The notes beneath the pieces are model-generated. The model was given only the letters and a program-made list of their open reading frames with translations, had not been told where the DNA came from and ran no database searches. From positions 62,001-126,000 of the forward strand of contig NZ_JAFFZM010000018.1 of the NCBI RefSeq assembly GCF_017676345.1: 64,000 nt of DNA. Direction: 5' to 3'. The stretch is from Streptomyces smyrnaeus (GTDB lineage: Bacteria; Actinomycetota; Actinomycetes; Streptomycetales; Streptomycetaceae). The position numbers and the translations under genes are program-made. This document shows positions 50,834-60,729 of the stretch, piece by piece; position 1 is the stretch's first letter; each line of letters starts with the position of its first letter.

Positions 50834-51676
50834 ATGACACCCACGCTCGTACACCACCAGCACCGGACCCGCCTCCCGGCCGCCGGAAGCGCGGCCAGGA
50901 TGCGGGACTGGGCGGAGATCCAGGAACGGATGCTGGTTCCGCTCTACGAAGCGGTGTACGAACGGATGGAGACCGGGCCGGGGACACGCGTGCTCGGTCT
51001 CGGCTGCGGCACGGGGCTCGCGCTGCTGCTGGCGGCCGACCGGGGCGCGGACGTACACGGCGCGGACGCGGACGCGGCCCGCCTCGAACTCGCCGGGCAG
51101 CGTCTGCCCGGCGCCGACGGGACGCCCGACCAGGCGCCCCGGCTCACCCACGGCACCGCCCTGGAAGCGATCGAGGAGATCGAGGCGGCGGAGGCGGTCG
51201 ACACGTCGGGCACCGGGCTGCGGCCGACACTGGTGACGGCTTTCGGCGCACTGCCGCAGCCGGACGAGCTCGTACGGCTGCGGGCGGCACTCGGCCGCGG
51301 CGTCCCCGTCGTGGTGGCCGGCTGGGGCCCGGCGGAGCGGTGCGCCGCCGCGCCCGCGCTGCGGGTGGCGAACCGGCTGGCCGGGCCGGCCGAGGCCGGG
51401 CCCGACTGGTGCGGCCGGGACGACCTGGAAGAGCTGGCGGTGCGCGGCGGGCTGCGGCTGGAAGGGTCCGGCCGGGTGGCCTGCCCGTTCGGATACGCGG
51501 ACATGGAGAGCGCGGTGCGCGGACTGCTGTCGACCGGGCTGTACGACAGTGCGGTCCGCGCGGCCGACGAGGAGCAGGTGCTCAAGGAGCTGGTGGAGGC
51601 GCTCCATCCGCACCTGCGCGCGGACGGCACCGTGTGGATGCCGAACCTGTTCCGCTACGTCGTCGCCCGTACCTGA
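50834..51676 (+). CDS. SAM-dependent methyltransferase
   Basis: A 280-residue class I methyltransferase. SAM motif I is VLGLGCGTGLALLLAA near residue 53 followed by DVHGADADAARLELA; the acidic post-I residue is conserved. Substrate unknown. ATG at 50834 has a weak GGGGCG upstream. It stands alone, divergent from the SprT-like gene and convergent with the GNAT gene. The middle part (residues about 95-150) is Ala/Glu-rich and atypical. Confidence 0.82.
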   Translation: MTPTLVHHQHRTRLPAAGSAARMRDWAEIQERMLVPLYEAVYERMETGPGTRVLGLGCGTGLALLLAADRGADVHGADADAARLELAGQRLPGADGTPDQAPRLTHGTALEAIEEIEAAEAVDTSGTGLRPTLVTAFGALPQPDELVRLRAALGRGVPVVVAGWGPAERCAAAPALRVANRLAGPAEAGPDWCGRDDLEELAVRGGLRLEGSGRVACPFGYADMESAVRGLLSTGLYDSAVRAADEEQVLKELVEALHPHLRADGTVWMPNLFRYVVART

Positions 51677-51732
51677 CGACTGCCCCGGCCTTGCCGGCAG
51701 TGGGGCGGGCAGGGGCCGGCAGGGGCGGGCCG

Positions 51733-52263
51733 TCAGCCCAGGCCCGGCCACTCCTCGGCGGTGAGCGCGAAGCGCTCGTGGTCGCGCCAGGCGTCGTTGA
51801 TGAAGAGCATCCGGGGCGAGAACCCCTCGTGCCGGAAACCGAGCCGCTTGGCCATGGCCAGGGAGCGCTCGTTCTCCGGCTGGACGTTGATCTCCAGCCG
51901 GTGCAGGCCCAGTCCGTCGGGTCCCGGCTGGAAGCAGCGGTCGACGACCAGCCGCAGCCCCTCGGTCATCCGCCCTGTTCCGGCATAGGGGACGTAACTG
52001 TCGTAGCCCAGCGAGCCGTTGCGGAAGCGGGCCCGGACGATGTTGGCCACGTTCACCCGGCCGACGAGCCCCTCGTCCTCGCGGTCGAGGATGAGGAAGG
52101 TACGCAACGCGGGCCCCTGGCGGCGCAGCAGATCGGGGAAGCCGTCCGGCTCGACCGGGTTCCACGGGCGAAGGTGGTCTGCCGAGCGGACGACGGCCTC
52201 ACTGTAGAGCTGCTCGTCGGCAGGCCGCGGGGGGCGGATGTATACGCGCATGGACGACATCAT
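51733..52263 (-). CDS. GNAT acetyltransferase, RimJ/RimL type
   Basis: About 176 residues of the Gcn5-related fold. Acetyl-CoA motif A appears as LHRLEINVQPENERSLAMAK and GFRHEGFSPRML, typical of RimJ/RimL N-acetyltransferases of ribosomal proteins or of related drug/metabolite acetylases. Several starts are possible: 52287, 52263 and 52251; 52263 follows an AAAGGCGG site. It lies directly downstream of ffh. Confidence 0.82.
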   Translation of the reverse strand: MMSSMRVYIRPPRPADEQLYSEAVVRSADHLRPWNPVEPDGFPDLLRRQGPALRTFLILDREDEGLVGRVNVANIVRARFRNGSLGYDSYVPYAGTGRMTEGLRLVVDRCFQPGPDGLGLHRLEINVQPENERSLAMAKRLGFRHEGFSPRMLFINDAWRDHERFALTAEEWPGLG

Positions 52264-52283
52264 CCGCCTTTGCCGCGGCACGC

Positions 52284-53843
52284 TCACTTCGGGGGCAGGA
52301 TGTCCTTGAACTCCTGGGGGAGCTCGAAGTCGCCCGGGTCCTGACCGGCACCCGGGACACCGAAGGCGCCGCCCTCGCCGGCCTGGGCCCGGCGGGCCGC
52401 CGCGGCCTGCTCCTCCTGCTTGCGCTTCATCGGGTTGCCCGACTGGCGCTTGCCCTTGGCCTTCTTCTGCTTGCCCTTCTTCTTACCCCCGCCCCCACCG
52501 GGCATCCCCGGCATGCCGGGCATCCCAGGCATACCGCCGCCCTGGGCCATCTTGGACATCATCTTGCGGGCGTCGAAGAACCGCTCCACCAGATTCTTGA
52601 CGGCGCTGACATCCACCCCGGAGCCGCGGGCGATACGGGCCCGCCGCGAGCCGTTGATGATCGTCGGCTCGGCGCGCTCCGCGGGGGTCATCGACTTGAT
52701 GATGGCGGCGGTGCGGTCGACCTCGCGCTCGTCCAGGTTGTTGATCTGGTCCTTCATCTGCCCCATGCCGGGCATCATGCCGAGCAGCTTGGAGAGCGAG
52801 CCCATCTTGCGGACCTGCTCCATCTGGGCCAGGAAGTCGTCGAGCGTGAACTCCTTGGGTCCCTTCGCCAGCTTGGCGGCCATCTTCTCGGCCTCTTGCT
52901 GGCTGAAGGTCTGCTCCGCCTTCTCGATCAGCGTGAGCATGTCGCCCATCCCGAGGATGCGCGAGGCCATCCGGTCGGGGTGGAAGGCGTCGAAGTCGTC
53001 CAGCTTCTCGCCGTTGGAGGCGAACATGATCTGCTTGCCGGTGACCTGCGCGACCGAGAGGGCCGCACCGCCGCGCGCGTCGCCGTCGAGCTTGGAGAGT
53101 ACGACGCCGTCGAAGCCGACGCCCTCCTGGAAGGCCTCCGCCGTGGTGACCGCGTCCTGACCGATCATGGCGTCGACGACGAAGAGGACCTCGTCCGGGC
53201 TGACCGCGTCACGGATGTCGGCGGCCTGCTGCATCAGTTCCTGGTCGATGCCCAGGCGGCCGGCGGTGTCGACGATGACCACGTCGTGCTGCTTGTCGCG
53301 CGCGTGGGTGATCGAGTCCTTGGCGACCTTGACCGGGTCCCCGACCCCGTTGCCCGGCTCCGGCGCGAAGACGGCCACGCCCGCGCGCTCGGCGACGACC
53401 GACAGCTGGTTGACCGCGTTCGGGCGCTGGAGGTCGGCCGCGACCAGCATCGGCGTGTGCCCCTGCTGCTGCAGCCAGCGGCCCAGCTTGCCCGCCAGGG
53501 TGGTCTTACCCGCGCCCTGGAGACCGGCGAGCATGATGACGGTCGGCGGGTTCTTGGCGAACCGCAGGCGCCGCGTCTCGCCACCGAGGATGCCGATCAG
53601 TTCCTCGTTGACGATCTTGATGACCTGCTGGGCCGGATTCAGCGCCTGGGAGACCTCGGCTCCCAGCGCGCGTTCCTTGACCTGCTTGATGAAGGCGCGC
53701 ACCACGGGGAGCGCGACGTCCGCCTCGAGCAGGGCGATACGGATCTCGCGCGCGGTGGCGTCGATGTCCGCCTCGCTGAGGCGCCCTTTGCCCCGGAGGT
53801 TCTTGAACGTCGCACTCAGGCGGTCGGAAAGGGTATCGAACAC
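52284..53843 (-). CDS. ffh: Signal recognition particle protein Ffh
   Basis: A 519-residue SRP GTPase that with 4.5S RNA targets membrane proteins to FtsY. N domain from residue 1; G1 motif GLQGAGKTT at 107-115, DTAGRLG, and SKLDGDARGGAAL. The Met-rich M domain carries GMMPGMGQM and four MPG repeats (MPGMPGMPGMPG) followed by a Lys-rich tail. GTG at 53843 gives the family start; the frame upstream is non-coding. Confidence 0.96.
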   Translation of the reverse strand: MFDTLSDRLSATFKNLRGKGRLSEADIDATAREIRIALLEADVALPVVRAFIKQVKERALGAEVSQALNPAQQVIKIVNEELIGILGGETRRLRFAKNPPTVIMLAGLQGAGKTTLAGKLGRWLQQQGHTPMLVAADLQRPNAVNQLSVVAERAGVAVFAPEPGNGVGDPVKVAKDSITHARDKQHDVVIVDTAGRLGIDQELMQQAADIRDAVSPDEVLFVVDAMIGQDAVTTAEAFQEGVGFDGVVLSKLDGDARGGAALSVAQVTGKQIMFASNGEKLDDFDAFHPDRMASRILGMGDMLTLIEKAEQTFSQQEAEKMAAKLAKGPKEFTLDDFLAQMEQVRKMGSLSKLLGMMPGMGQMKDQINNLDEREVDRTAAIIKSMTPAERAEPTIINGSRRARIARGSGVDVSAVKNLVERFFDARKMMSKMAQGGGMPGMPGMPGMPGGGGGKKKGKQKKAKGKRQSGNPMKRKQEEQAAAARRAQAGEGGAFGVPGAGQDPGDFELPQEFKDILPPK

Positions 53844-53992
53844 AGCGCTCGTCGGTCCTCGGGTCGGTGGCGGAGTCAATCTCTGCCAAGGGTAGCCGCC
53901 TCCCGGGCGGGGCCATCCCGCCTGTCCGGATCGGGGACGGCTCCGGGCCCGGATCGAAGTCGGCCCGTCCGTTCGGAGCGGACCGTACCGGT

Positions 53993-56734
53993 TCAGCGCA
54001 GCGCGGTCTCGACCTGCTGTGCGAGCCGCGCCGCCGCCACGTCGGAGAGGGGCACCCCGGCGGCGTCCGTCACGTAGAAGGCGTCGACGGCGTTCGCGCC
54101 CAGAGTGCTCACATGGGCGCTGCGGACGCGGACGCCGGCCTCCTCCAGGGCCTGGCCGATGCGGTGCAGCAGTCCCGGCGCATCCTGGGCCCGTACCTCG
54201 ATGACGGTGGCCGCGGCGGAGTCGCCCGGCGCGACGGTGGCGCGTGGCGGGGGCGGCTGGATCGCCGTGCGGCGCGGACGGTAGGCGGCCTCCCGCTCGG
54301 CGAGCCGCAAGGCGAGGCCCAGCGAGCCGTCCAGGGCGCGCACCAGGTCTTCCCGCAGCCTCGCCGCCTGTGGGAGGGAGCCGTACTGAGCGGCAACCCG
54401 CCAGGTGAGCAGCAGGACGCGAGGGGTCTCGGCAGTCGCGGATCCACCTTCCACCGCTGCCGCGAAATCTCCCGCCACTGTCGTGCCGTGGGATGCCACT
54501 GCTGTGACGTCCGACGCCGCTGTCGAGCCGCCCTCCGTCAGTGCTGCGGGAAGTTCCGCCAGTCGCAGATCCGCGGCCCGGACAGTCAGCTTGTGCAAGG
54601 CCAGCACTCCGGCGACCGCGGGGAGCACCCCGGACTGCTCGGGCAGCGCCACGGAAAGCTCCACACCGACGGGCTCCGGCCCGCCGTCGGCACCGCCGTC
54701 GCCCGGCACCGCGGCGGCGCCCTCTCCCCCGGTGTGGCCGGTCTTGTGGGTGCGCAGCGCCAGTACGGGGCCACCGGTGCGCCACGCCTCCATCGCCAGT
54801 CGTTCGCCCTCCGCCGTCAGCTCCCGGTCGGCTGTCCGATCGGCCACCGGTTCACCGGCCAGCACGGCGGCCACCCGGGAGACGAGGTCGGACACGAGCG
54901 TCGCCCGCCAGGAGGACCAGGCGGCCGGTCCGGTGGCCAGGGCGTCGGCCTCCGTCAGCGCGTGCAGCAGTTCCAGCGTGCCGGGCGAGCCCACCGCTTC
55001 GGCGACGGAGCGGATGGTGGCCGGGTCGTCCAGGTTCCGCCGCGTCGCCGTCTCGACGAGCAGCAGGTGGTGGCGTACGAGAGTGGCCAGCGTCCGGGTG
55101 TCGGCGGCGTCGAAGCCGATACGGGCCGCCAGGTCACCGGCGATGGTCTCGCCGGTGACGGAGTGGTCGCCGGGCCAGCCCTTGCCGATGTCGTGCAGCA
55201 GCGCACCGGTCAGCAGCAGGTCCGGACGGTGGACACGCCGGGTGAGCGCTGCGGCCCGCACGGCGGTCTCCACCAGGTGCCGGTCGACGGTGTAGCGGTG
55301 CACGGGGTTGCGCTGGGGCCGGCAGCGCACCCGCTCCCAGTCGGGCAGCAGCCGGGTGATCAGGCCCGCGGCGTCCATCGCCTCCCACACCGGGACCGTC
55401 GCCTCGCCCGCGCCGAGCAGGGTGACGAACTCCTCACGGGCCTCGGCGGGCCAGGGCACGGGCAGCGGAGGGGCGCTACGGGCCAGCTTGCGTACGGCGG
55501 GCAGCGCCAGTGGGACTCCGGCCTGGGCGGCGGCGGCAGCGGCGCGCAGCGGCAGCACGGGGTCGCGGTCCGGGCGGGCGTGCAGGGCGAGGGCCGCCTC
55601 GCCCTCGTGTTCGACGACGCCCTCCGCCAGGGGCGTGCGCTCCCGCACGGGGGCTCCGGGGCGTCCGCCGGTGCGCCTGCCGCCGCCCAGCAGTCCGCGC
55701 AGCCGGGTGCCGCGCGGGGTGCCGCCGCGCGCCCGCAGTACCCGCTCCACCTCGCGCCAGGTCACGTCGCTCGCGTAACCGACGGCGCCGGCGGCCTCGT
55801 AGACGCGGCGCAGCAGGGTGTCGGAGTCCAGCAGGCCGAGCGCCGTCGCGACCTGGTCCTGGTCCTGGAGTGCGAGTCGGTCGGTGGCGCGGCCGGTTGT
55901 CAGATGCAGCGCGTCGCGGACGTCGAGGAGGGTGTCGCGCGCCTCCCGCAGTCCCTCGCGCGGGGCGTCGGCGAGCCAGGAGGCGGCCACGGCTCGCAGT
56001 GCGGTCAGGTCCCGCAGACCGCCGCGGGCCTCCTTCAGGTCGGGCTCCAGCAGGAAGCGCAACTCGCCGTGCCGCCGGGCCCGTTCACCGGCGTACTCGC
56101 GCAGTTCGGGGAGCCGGGAGCGGGCCTGGGCGCGCCATCGGGCGAGGGCGGCGGTGCGCAGTTGGGCCGTGAGGTCCTGGTCGCCGGCCACATGGCGGGC
56201 GTCCAGCAGGCCGAGCTGCACCTTGAGATCGTCCTCGGCGGCGGCGCGCGCCTCGCCCAGGGTGCGTACGGAGTGGTCGAGGGCGAGCCCGAGGTCCCAC
56301 ACCGGGTACCAGAGATGGTCGGCGAGGGCGGCGAGAGCCGCGGTGTCGGTGGTGCCGTCGTGCAGCAGGAGCAGGTCGAGGTCGCTGCGCGGGGAGAGCT
56401 CGCCGTGGCCGTAGCCGCCGACGGCCACCAGGGCGGTCCCGGTGGGCGCCTTGGCGGTGAACAGACCGGCGAGCCACCGGTCGGTGAGCCCGGCGAGTGC
56501 GCGGCGGCGGTCCGGTCCGGACAGCGCGGTGTCCTGCAGCAGCCGCACCCGGGCCGCCGCGTACCCCTCGGCCGTCCGGCCCGGGCCCTCGCCCGGGCCG
56601 CCCCCCGCGGGTACCGGGTCACCCGTATCCGGCCCGCTCCCGGCGGGCCCGGGGGCACCGTCCCCCGCCGGCGCCCCCGGGCCGTGCGTTCCGTGTGCCG
56701 TCGCCGCCGTCCGTGCCGCCGCCGCGTCCCTCAC
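53993..56734 (-). CDS. glnD: PII uridylyl/adenylyltransferase GlnD
   Basis: A 913-residue nitrogen-signalling enzyme. The nucleotidyltransferase motif is VAVGGYGHGELSPRSDLDLLLL; the HD domain has LLTGALLHDIGKGWPGDHS; two ACT domains follow, the last reading RAQDAPGLLHRIGQALEEAG. In Streptomyces this enzyme adenylylates the PII protein at Tyr51 instead of uridylylating it. GTG at 56734 overlaps the glnB stop (GTGA). The plus-strand frame of similar length is an antisense artefact. Confidence 0.94.
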   Translation of the reverse strand: MRDAAAARTAATAHGTHGPGAPAGDGAPGPAGSGPDTGDPVPAGGGPGEGPGRTAEGYAAARVRLLQDTALSGPDRRRALAGLTDRWLAGLFTAKAPTGTALVAVGGYGHGELSPRSDLDLLLLHDGTTDTAALAALADHLWYPVWDLGLALDHSVRTLGEARAAAEDDLKVQLGLLDARHVAGDQDLTAQLRTAALARWRAQARSRLPELREYAGERARRHGELRFLLEPDLKEARGGLRDLTALRAVAASWLADAPREGLREARDTLLDVRDALHLTTGRATDRLALQDQDQVATALGLLDSDTLLRRVYEAAGAVGYASDVTWREVERVLRARGGTPRGTRLRGLLGGGRRTGGRPGAPVRERTPLAEGVVEHEGEAALALHARPDRDPVLPLRAAAAAAQAGVPLALPAVRKLARSAPPLPVPWPAEAREEFVTLLGAGEATVPVWEAMDAAGLITRLLPDWERVRCRPQRNPVHRYTVDRHLVETAVRAAALTRRVHRPDLLLTGALLHDIGKGWPGDHSVTGETIAGDLAARIGFDAADTRTLATLVRHHLLLVETATRRNLDDPATIRSVAEAVGSPGTLELLHALTEADALATGPAAWSSWRATLVSDLVSRVAAVLAGEPVADRTADRELTAEGERLAMEAWRTGGPVLALRTHKTGHTGGEGAAAVPGDGGADGGPEPVGVELSVALPEQSGVLPAVAGVLALHKLTVRAADLRLAELPAALTEGGSTAASDVTAVASHGTTVAGDFAAAVEGGSATAETPRVLLLTWRVAAQYGSLPQAARLREDLVRALDGSLGLALRLAEREAAYRPRRTAIQPPPPRATVAPGDSAAATVIEVRAQDAPGLLHRIGQALEEAGVRVRSAHVSTLGANAVDAFYVTDAAGVPLSDVAAARLAQQVETALR

Positions 56735-57069
56735 AGCGCGTCCGGCCCTCGCTCGCCCGTCCGTACCCGGACGGCGGTCTCGACCGGGACCATCCACGCC
56801 TTTCCGTCGCCGATCTTGCCGGTGCGTGCGGCCTTGACGACGATCTCCAGGAGCTGTTCGGCGTCCTCGTCCTCGGCCAGCACCTCGATGCGCACCTTGG
56901 GGACGAGGTCGACGGTGTACTCGGCACCCCGGTAGACCTCGGTGTGGCCGCGCTGCCGCCCGTAGCCGCTGGCCTCGGTGACGGTGAGGCCCTGGACCCC
57001 GAAGGCCCGCAGCGCCTCCTTCACCTCGTCGAGCTGGTACGGCTTGATCACCGCGGTGATGAGCTTCAT
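56731..57069 (-). CDS. glnB: Nitrogen regulatory PII protein
   Basis: A 112-residue PII signal protein (often called GlnK in Streptomyces), trimeric, sensing 2-oxoglutarate and ATP/ADP and controlling AmtB. Conserved: MKLITAVIKPYQLDEVKEAL at the start, T-loop RGAEYTVD with modifiable Tyr51, and TGKIGDGKAWM. Second gene of amtB-glnB-glnD. The 289-base gap to amtB contains no other gene. Confidence 0.96.
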   Translation of the reverse strand: MKLITAVIKPYQLDEVKEALRAFGVQGLTVTEASGYGRQRGHTEVYRGAEYTVDLVPKVRIEVLAEDEDAEQLLEIVVKAARTGKIGDGKAWMVPVETAVRVRTGERGPDAL

Positions 57070-57358
57070 CGGAAGTCCTCCGTGGATGCCCCGCCATCAG
57101 GCGAGGGAGGGAACGGACGGATTTCGCCGTTCCCCAGCGGGCGTGAGTCCGGCCAAGTAGTGTCCGCTATGCCTGGCCGGTGATAACCAAGCCGAGTGGG
57201 CCTACCGCCGGGCTGGCGGGAAGTTACGTCTGTGGAGAGCGTGTAAGACCGATGGGCGGCACACCGTCCCTCGCCGTTTGCTCGGGTCGGCTGTGGTCGG
57301 TGAAGCAGAAAACTCGACCTGTGAGGGGCGAATCCCGCTGCTTCGGCTGAGGGAGAGG

Positions 57359-58669
57359 TCAAGCCTCCACCTTGCTGTCATGGTGGCGGTCACTGCCGGT
57401 CGCGGTCAGGGTCTCATCCAGGGCCGCGCCGGGCGTGGCGGACGGCCCGCCCCTCTCGCGGAGCGAGGAGCCTCCGACGGCGCTGAAGTCGTACGCGGTC
57501 TCCGCGTGGAACGCCTGGTCGACGCCGGCCGCCTCGTCGTCCGGGTCGGCGCGGAAGCCGATCGTGGCCTGTACCAGCTTGGCCAGCAGCCAGGAGACCA
57601 CGAAGGAGAACGCCATCACCGAGAAGGCGCCGAGTGCCTGCTTGCCGAACTGGGTGAGGCCGCCGACCCCGTCCACGGCCAGGAAGCCGACCAGCAGCGT
57701 GCCGATGACGCCGCCGACCAGGTGGACGCCGACCACGTCCAGCGAGTCGTCGAACCCGAGCTTGTATTTGATGCTGACCGCCCAGGAGCACACCGCGCCG
57801 GCGACGACTCCGATCAGCAGCGCGCCCATGGCGTTGACCGCGGCACCGGACGGGGTGATGGCCACCAGGCCGGCGACGGCGCCGGAGGCGGCACCCAGCG
57901 TGGTGAAGGCGCCGTGCCGCACCCGCTCGTAGATCAGCCAGCCCAGCATGGCGGCACCCGTCGCGAGCTGCGTGTTGAGCGCCATGTTCGCGGCGGTGCC
58001 GTCGGCGGCGAGCGCGGAACCGGCGTTGAAACCGAACCAGCCGAACCACAGCAGCGCGGCGCCGAGCATCACCAGCGGCAGGCTGTGCGGCCGCATGGGG
58101 TCCTTCTTGAAGCCGATGCGCTTTCCGACGACGAGTACGGCGGCCAGCGCCCCGATGCCCGCGTTGATGTGCACGGCGGTGCCGCCCGCGAAGTCGATGA
58201 CTTCCAGTTCGTAGAGCCAGCCGCCCTCGGCCCACACCCAGTGCGCGACGGGGAAGTAGACGATCGTCACCCACAGGGTGAGGAACACGGCCCAGGCGCT
58301 GAACTTCACGCGGTCGGCGAGGGCGCCGCTCATCAGCGCCGGCGTGATGATGGCGAACATCATCTGGAAGAGGACGAAGGCGAAGACCGGGATGCCGCCC
58401 TTCTCGGTCAGGGACTCGGGCGAGATCCCCTTGAGGCCGATGAAGTCCAGGTTCCCGATCACACCGCCGGTGTCCGGGCCGAAGGCCAGCGAGTAGCCGT
58501 AGAGCACCCACAGCACGCTGACGATCGCCAGCGAGATGAAGGACATCATCAGCATGTTCAAGGCGCTCTTCACCCGGACCATGCCGCCGTAGAAGAAGGC
58601 GAGGCCAGGCGTCATCACCATCACCAAAAACGCGCTGACCAAGACGAAAGTGGTATCCGCGCCGTTCAA
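57359..58669 (-). CDS. amtB: Ammonium transporter AmtB
   Basis: About 436 residues with 11 membrane segments. Signature pieces: MTPGLAFFYGGMVRVKSALN, VHINAGIGALAAVLVVG with the pore His, and GVHLVGGVIGTLLVGFLA with the second pore His. It conducts ammonium and recruits PII. A TTG at 58669 is ten bases after GAGGAG and is preferred; a GTG at 58717 abuts its own GGGAG. The candidate GlnR site lies about 100 bases upstream. Confidence 0.93.
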   Translation of the reverse strand: MNGADTTFVLVSAFLVMVMTPGLAFFYGGMVRVKSALNMLMMSFISLAIVSVLWVLYGYSLAFGPDTGGVIGNLDFIGLKGISPESLTEKGGIPVFAFVLFQMMFAIITPALMSGALADRVKFSAWAVFLTLWVTIVYFPVAHWVWAEGGWLYELEVIDFAGGTAVHINAGIGALAAVLVVGKRIGFKKDPMRPHSLPLVMLGAALLWFGWFGFNAGSALAADGTAANMALNTQLATGAAMLGWLIYERVRHGAFTTLGAASGAVAGLVAITPSGAAVNAMGALLIGVVAGAVCSWAVSIKYKLGFDDSLDVVGVHLVGGVIGTLLVGFLAVDGVGGLTQFGKQALGAFSVMAFSFVVSWLLAKLVQATIGFRADPDDEAAGVDQAFHAETAYDFSAVGGSSLRERGGPSATPGAALDETLTATGSDRHHDSKVEA

Positions 58670-58770
58670 TGTGGACGTCTCCTCGGGTCGCGACCCTGCG
58701 GGCGGGCCGGTGGGCACCTCCCGGCCGAGGCCGGGGGAGGGCGGGCTGGATGCCAGGTTTCCGAAGCCCG

Positions 58771-58808
58771 GTTTCGCCCGTCGCCCCCCGGTGTTTCGAC
58801 ACCGTGAA
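58771..58808 (-). promoter_or_regulatory. Candidate GlnR binding site upstream of amtB
   Basis: On the minus strand TTCAC-N6-GAAAC (58808-58793) matches the GlnR box gTnAC-N6-GAAAC, and a second GAAAC follows exactly 22 bp on (58775-58771), giving the standard four-part spacing with one weak half-site. Location before amtB fits the known GlnR regulon in Streptomyces. Confidence 0.7.
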
Positions 58809-58921
58809 AACAGGCGCGCCGGTGTTACGCGCAGATGAAGCGGGACCTTCCGCGCGGTGACGCGCGTACGCTGCGCCCACTCTGAAGGCGCGCGGTGCAG
58901 CCGGCCCCGCAGGCCCCGGGC

Positions 58922-60574
58922 TCAGCCCGCGACGGCCTCGCTGTCGGTCAGCTCGACGCGGAGCCGCTCGCTCAACTGCACCACGTCCGCGAGCTCACCG
59001 AACTCGCGCACGGCACCGGCCGTGGTCCGGCGCAGCCGATTGTTGACCCGTTCCGAGCGCAGCCGCTTGGCGACGCCGAGGGCCTCGCTCGCCCGCGCCA
59101 CACATCCCTCGGGCTCGCGCTGCAGCAGGTGCACGCTGGCCATGCCGATCAGGTTGAGCGCGTAGGAGCGCTGATGGCCGCCGCCCTCCTCCTCACGGGC
59201 CTCCTGCGCGAACAGCTCGACAGCGCGTTCCATCGCCGGCCGTGCCAGTGAGGCGTAGGTGGGGCTGCGGCCGGAGGAGTAGGCCAGATCGCGGTAGGAG
59301 TGCGCGTTCTCCGCGTACAGCTCGGCCTCGGAGAAGAACCGGATCCAGTCGGGGTCCGCGTCCGAGGGGTCGATGTCGGAGAACGTCTCCTCGGCCATCC
59401 GCACCGCGCGCTTGCACTTGCCGGGCTGGCCCATGTTGGCGTAGGCGCGGGCCTCCATCGCGTAGAGCATCGCCTGGGTGCGGGGGGTGGCGCCCTCCCG
59501 GCTGCCGTACTGCGCGAGGTGCACCAGCTCCAGCGCGTCCTCGGGGCGGCCCAGATGGATCATCTGACGGCCCATCTTGCTGAGCACGTACGAGCCGAGG
59601 GGCCGGTCACCGGCCTCCTTGGCGGCGTGCAGCGCCAGGACGAAGTACTTCTGCGCGGTGGGCTGCAGCCCGATGTCGTAGCTCATCCACCCCGCCAGTT
59701 CCGACAGCTCCGCCGTGACACGGAACAGGCGGCGCCGGACGGGCTCGTCGGGCCGCTCCTGCAGCAGGTCGGTGACCTCGTGCAGCTGTCCGACGACGGC
59801 CTTGCGGCGCAGCCCTCCCCCACACTGTGCGTCCCAGGTGCGGAACATCTGAGTCGTCTGCTCCAGCAGCTCCAGCTCCGGTGCGGACAGCCGCGGCCCG
59901 CGCCGCAGCCCGCCACCGCCGCGCCCGGCACCCTCGTCGCCGCCCCCGGCACCGGCACCGGCCGCCTGCCGCCGACGGCCCGGGTACGGGGCCTGTCCGC
60001 CGCCGCGTACGGCCTCGCCGTACAGCCCGTCCCGGGGTGCGGGAACGGTGGGTCCGCCCGGGGAGGCCTGCTGCTCCCCGGGCAGTCCGGCTTCGGGTCC
60101 GGTGCCCGGCACCAGCCAGCGCTGCATGGGCTCGATCAGGGCGGGGCCCGCGGACACGGACAGCGAGGTGCCCAGGAAGCCTCGGCGGCCCAGCATCAGA
60201 TCGCTGCGGGTGAAGTCGCTGATCATCGCCACGGTCTGGGGTCCGGCCCAGGGCAGGTCGACCCCGGAGGCCGCGGGGGACTGCCGGGCGGGGCGCAGCC
60301 CGAGGTCCTCCACGGCGACGACGCAGCCGAAACGCTCGGAGAACAGTTCGGAGAGGATGCGGGGGATGGGCTCCCGGGGCTGCTCGCCGTCCAGCCAGCG
60401 GCGCACCCGTGAGGTGTCGGTACTGATGTGGTGTGCACCCAGCTGTCGTGCCCGGCGGTTCACCTGGCGGGCCAGCTCGCCCTTGGACCAGCCACTGCGC
60501 ATGAACCACGAGCCCAGCCGCTCGTTCGGGCTCTTGCTCGCCTGGCCTCGCTCAGCCACTGGTAACGCCCCCAT
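58922..60574 (-). CDS. nsdA: NsdA-type developmental repressor
   Basis: A 550-residue tetratricopeptide-like regulator orthologous to NsdA, which negatively affects sporulation and antibiotic production in S. coelicolor. Conserved opening SGWSKGELARQVNRRARQLG and RVRRWLDGEQPREPIPRIL form a divergent DNA-binding-like head; the middle has CGGGLRRKAVVGQLHEVTDL and the rest is TPR-like helices (PLGSYVLSKMGRQMIHLGRP). A Gly/Arg/Ala-rich low-complexity stretch of about 60 residues (about 195-245) lengthens the linker compared with NsdA as I remember it. ATG at 60574. Confidence 0.9.
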   Translation of the reverse strand: MGALPVAERGQASKSPNERLGSWFMRSGWSKGELARQVNRRARQLGAHHISTDTSRVRRWLDGEQPREPIPRILSELFSERFGCVVAVEDLGLRPARQSPAASGVDLPWAGPQTVAMISDFTRSDLMLGRRGFLGTSLSVSAGPALIEPMQRWLVPGTGPEAGLPGEQQASPGGPTVPAPRDGLYGEAVRGGGQAPYPGRRRQAAGAGAGGGDEGAGRGGGGLRRGPRLSAPELELLEQTTQMFRTWDAQCGGGLRRKAVVGQLHEVTDLLQERPDEPVRRRLFRVTAELSELAGWMSYDIGLQPTAQKYFVLALHAAKEAGDRPLGSYVLSKMGRQMIHLGRPEDALELVHLAQYGSREGATPRTQAMLYAMEARAYANMGQPGKCKRAVRMAEETFSDIDPSDADPDWIRFFSEAELYAENAHSYRDLAYSSGRSPTYASLARPAMERAVELFAQEAREEEGGGHQRSYALNLIGMASVHLLQREPEGCVARASEALGVAKRLRSERVNNRLRRTTAGAVREFGELADVVQLSERLRVELTDSEAVAG

Positions 60575-60699
60575 CCCGCCTTGGTGACGCGCTCAGGAGC
60601 GGGCAGGTCCGCGTTGCCCCGCGCGCCCGCACCCTCGACCCCGCCATGCCTGAGGCATAGTCCGCCGCCGCGCTCTCTCCGTTGTGTGTACCGAAAGTA

Positions 60700-60729
60700 A
60701 TCCTACGATCACGACCCAGGCGAGCGTAA
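60700..60729 (-). promoter_or_regulatory. Candidate sigma-HrdB promoter for nsdA
   Basis: On the minus strand TTACGC, 18 bases, then TAGGAT (a perfect TAGRRT -10). It lies in the only AT-rich part of the 358-base divergent region, about 125 bases upstream of the nsdA start. Confidence 0.4.

Noticed and set aside
49766..52165. Long minus-strand frame reaching from the SprT-like gene across the methyltransferase gene
   Set aside because: Only its last 207 residues look coding; the rest is antisense to the methyltransferase gene.
53867..56935. A 1022-residue plus-strand open frame
   Set aside because: Antisense to glnD, whose NT, HD and ACT motifs are clear.
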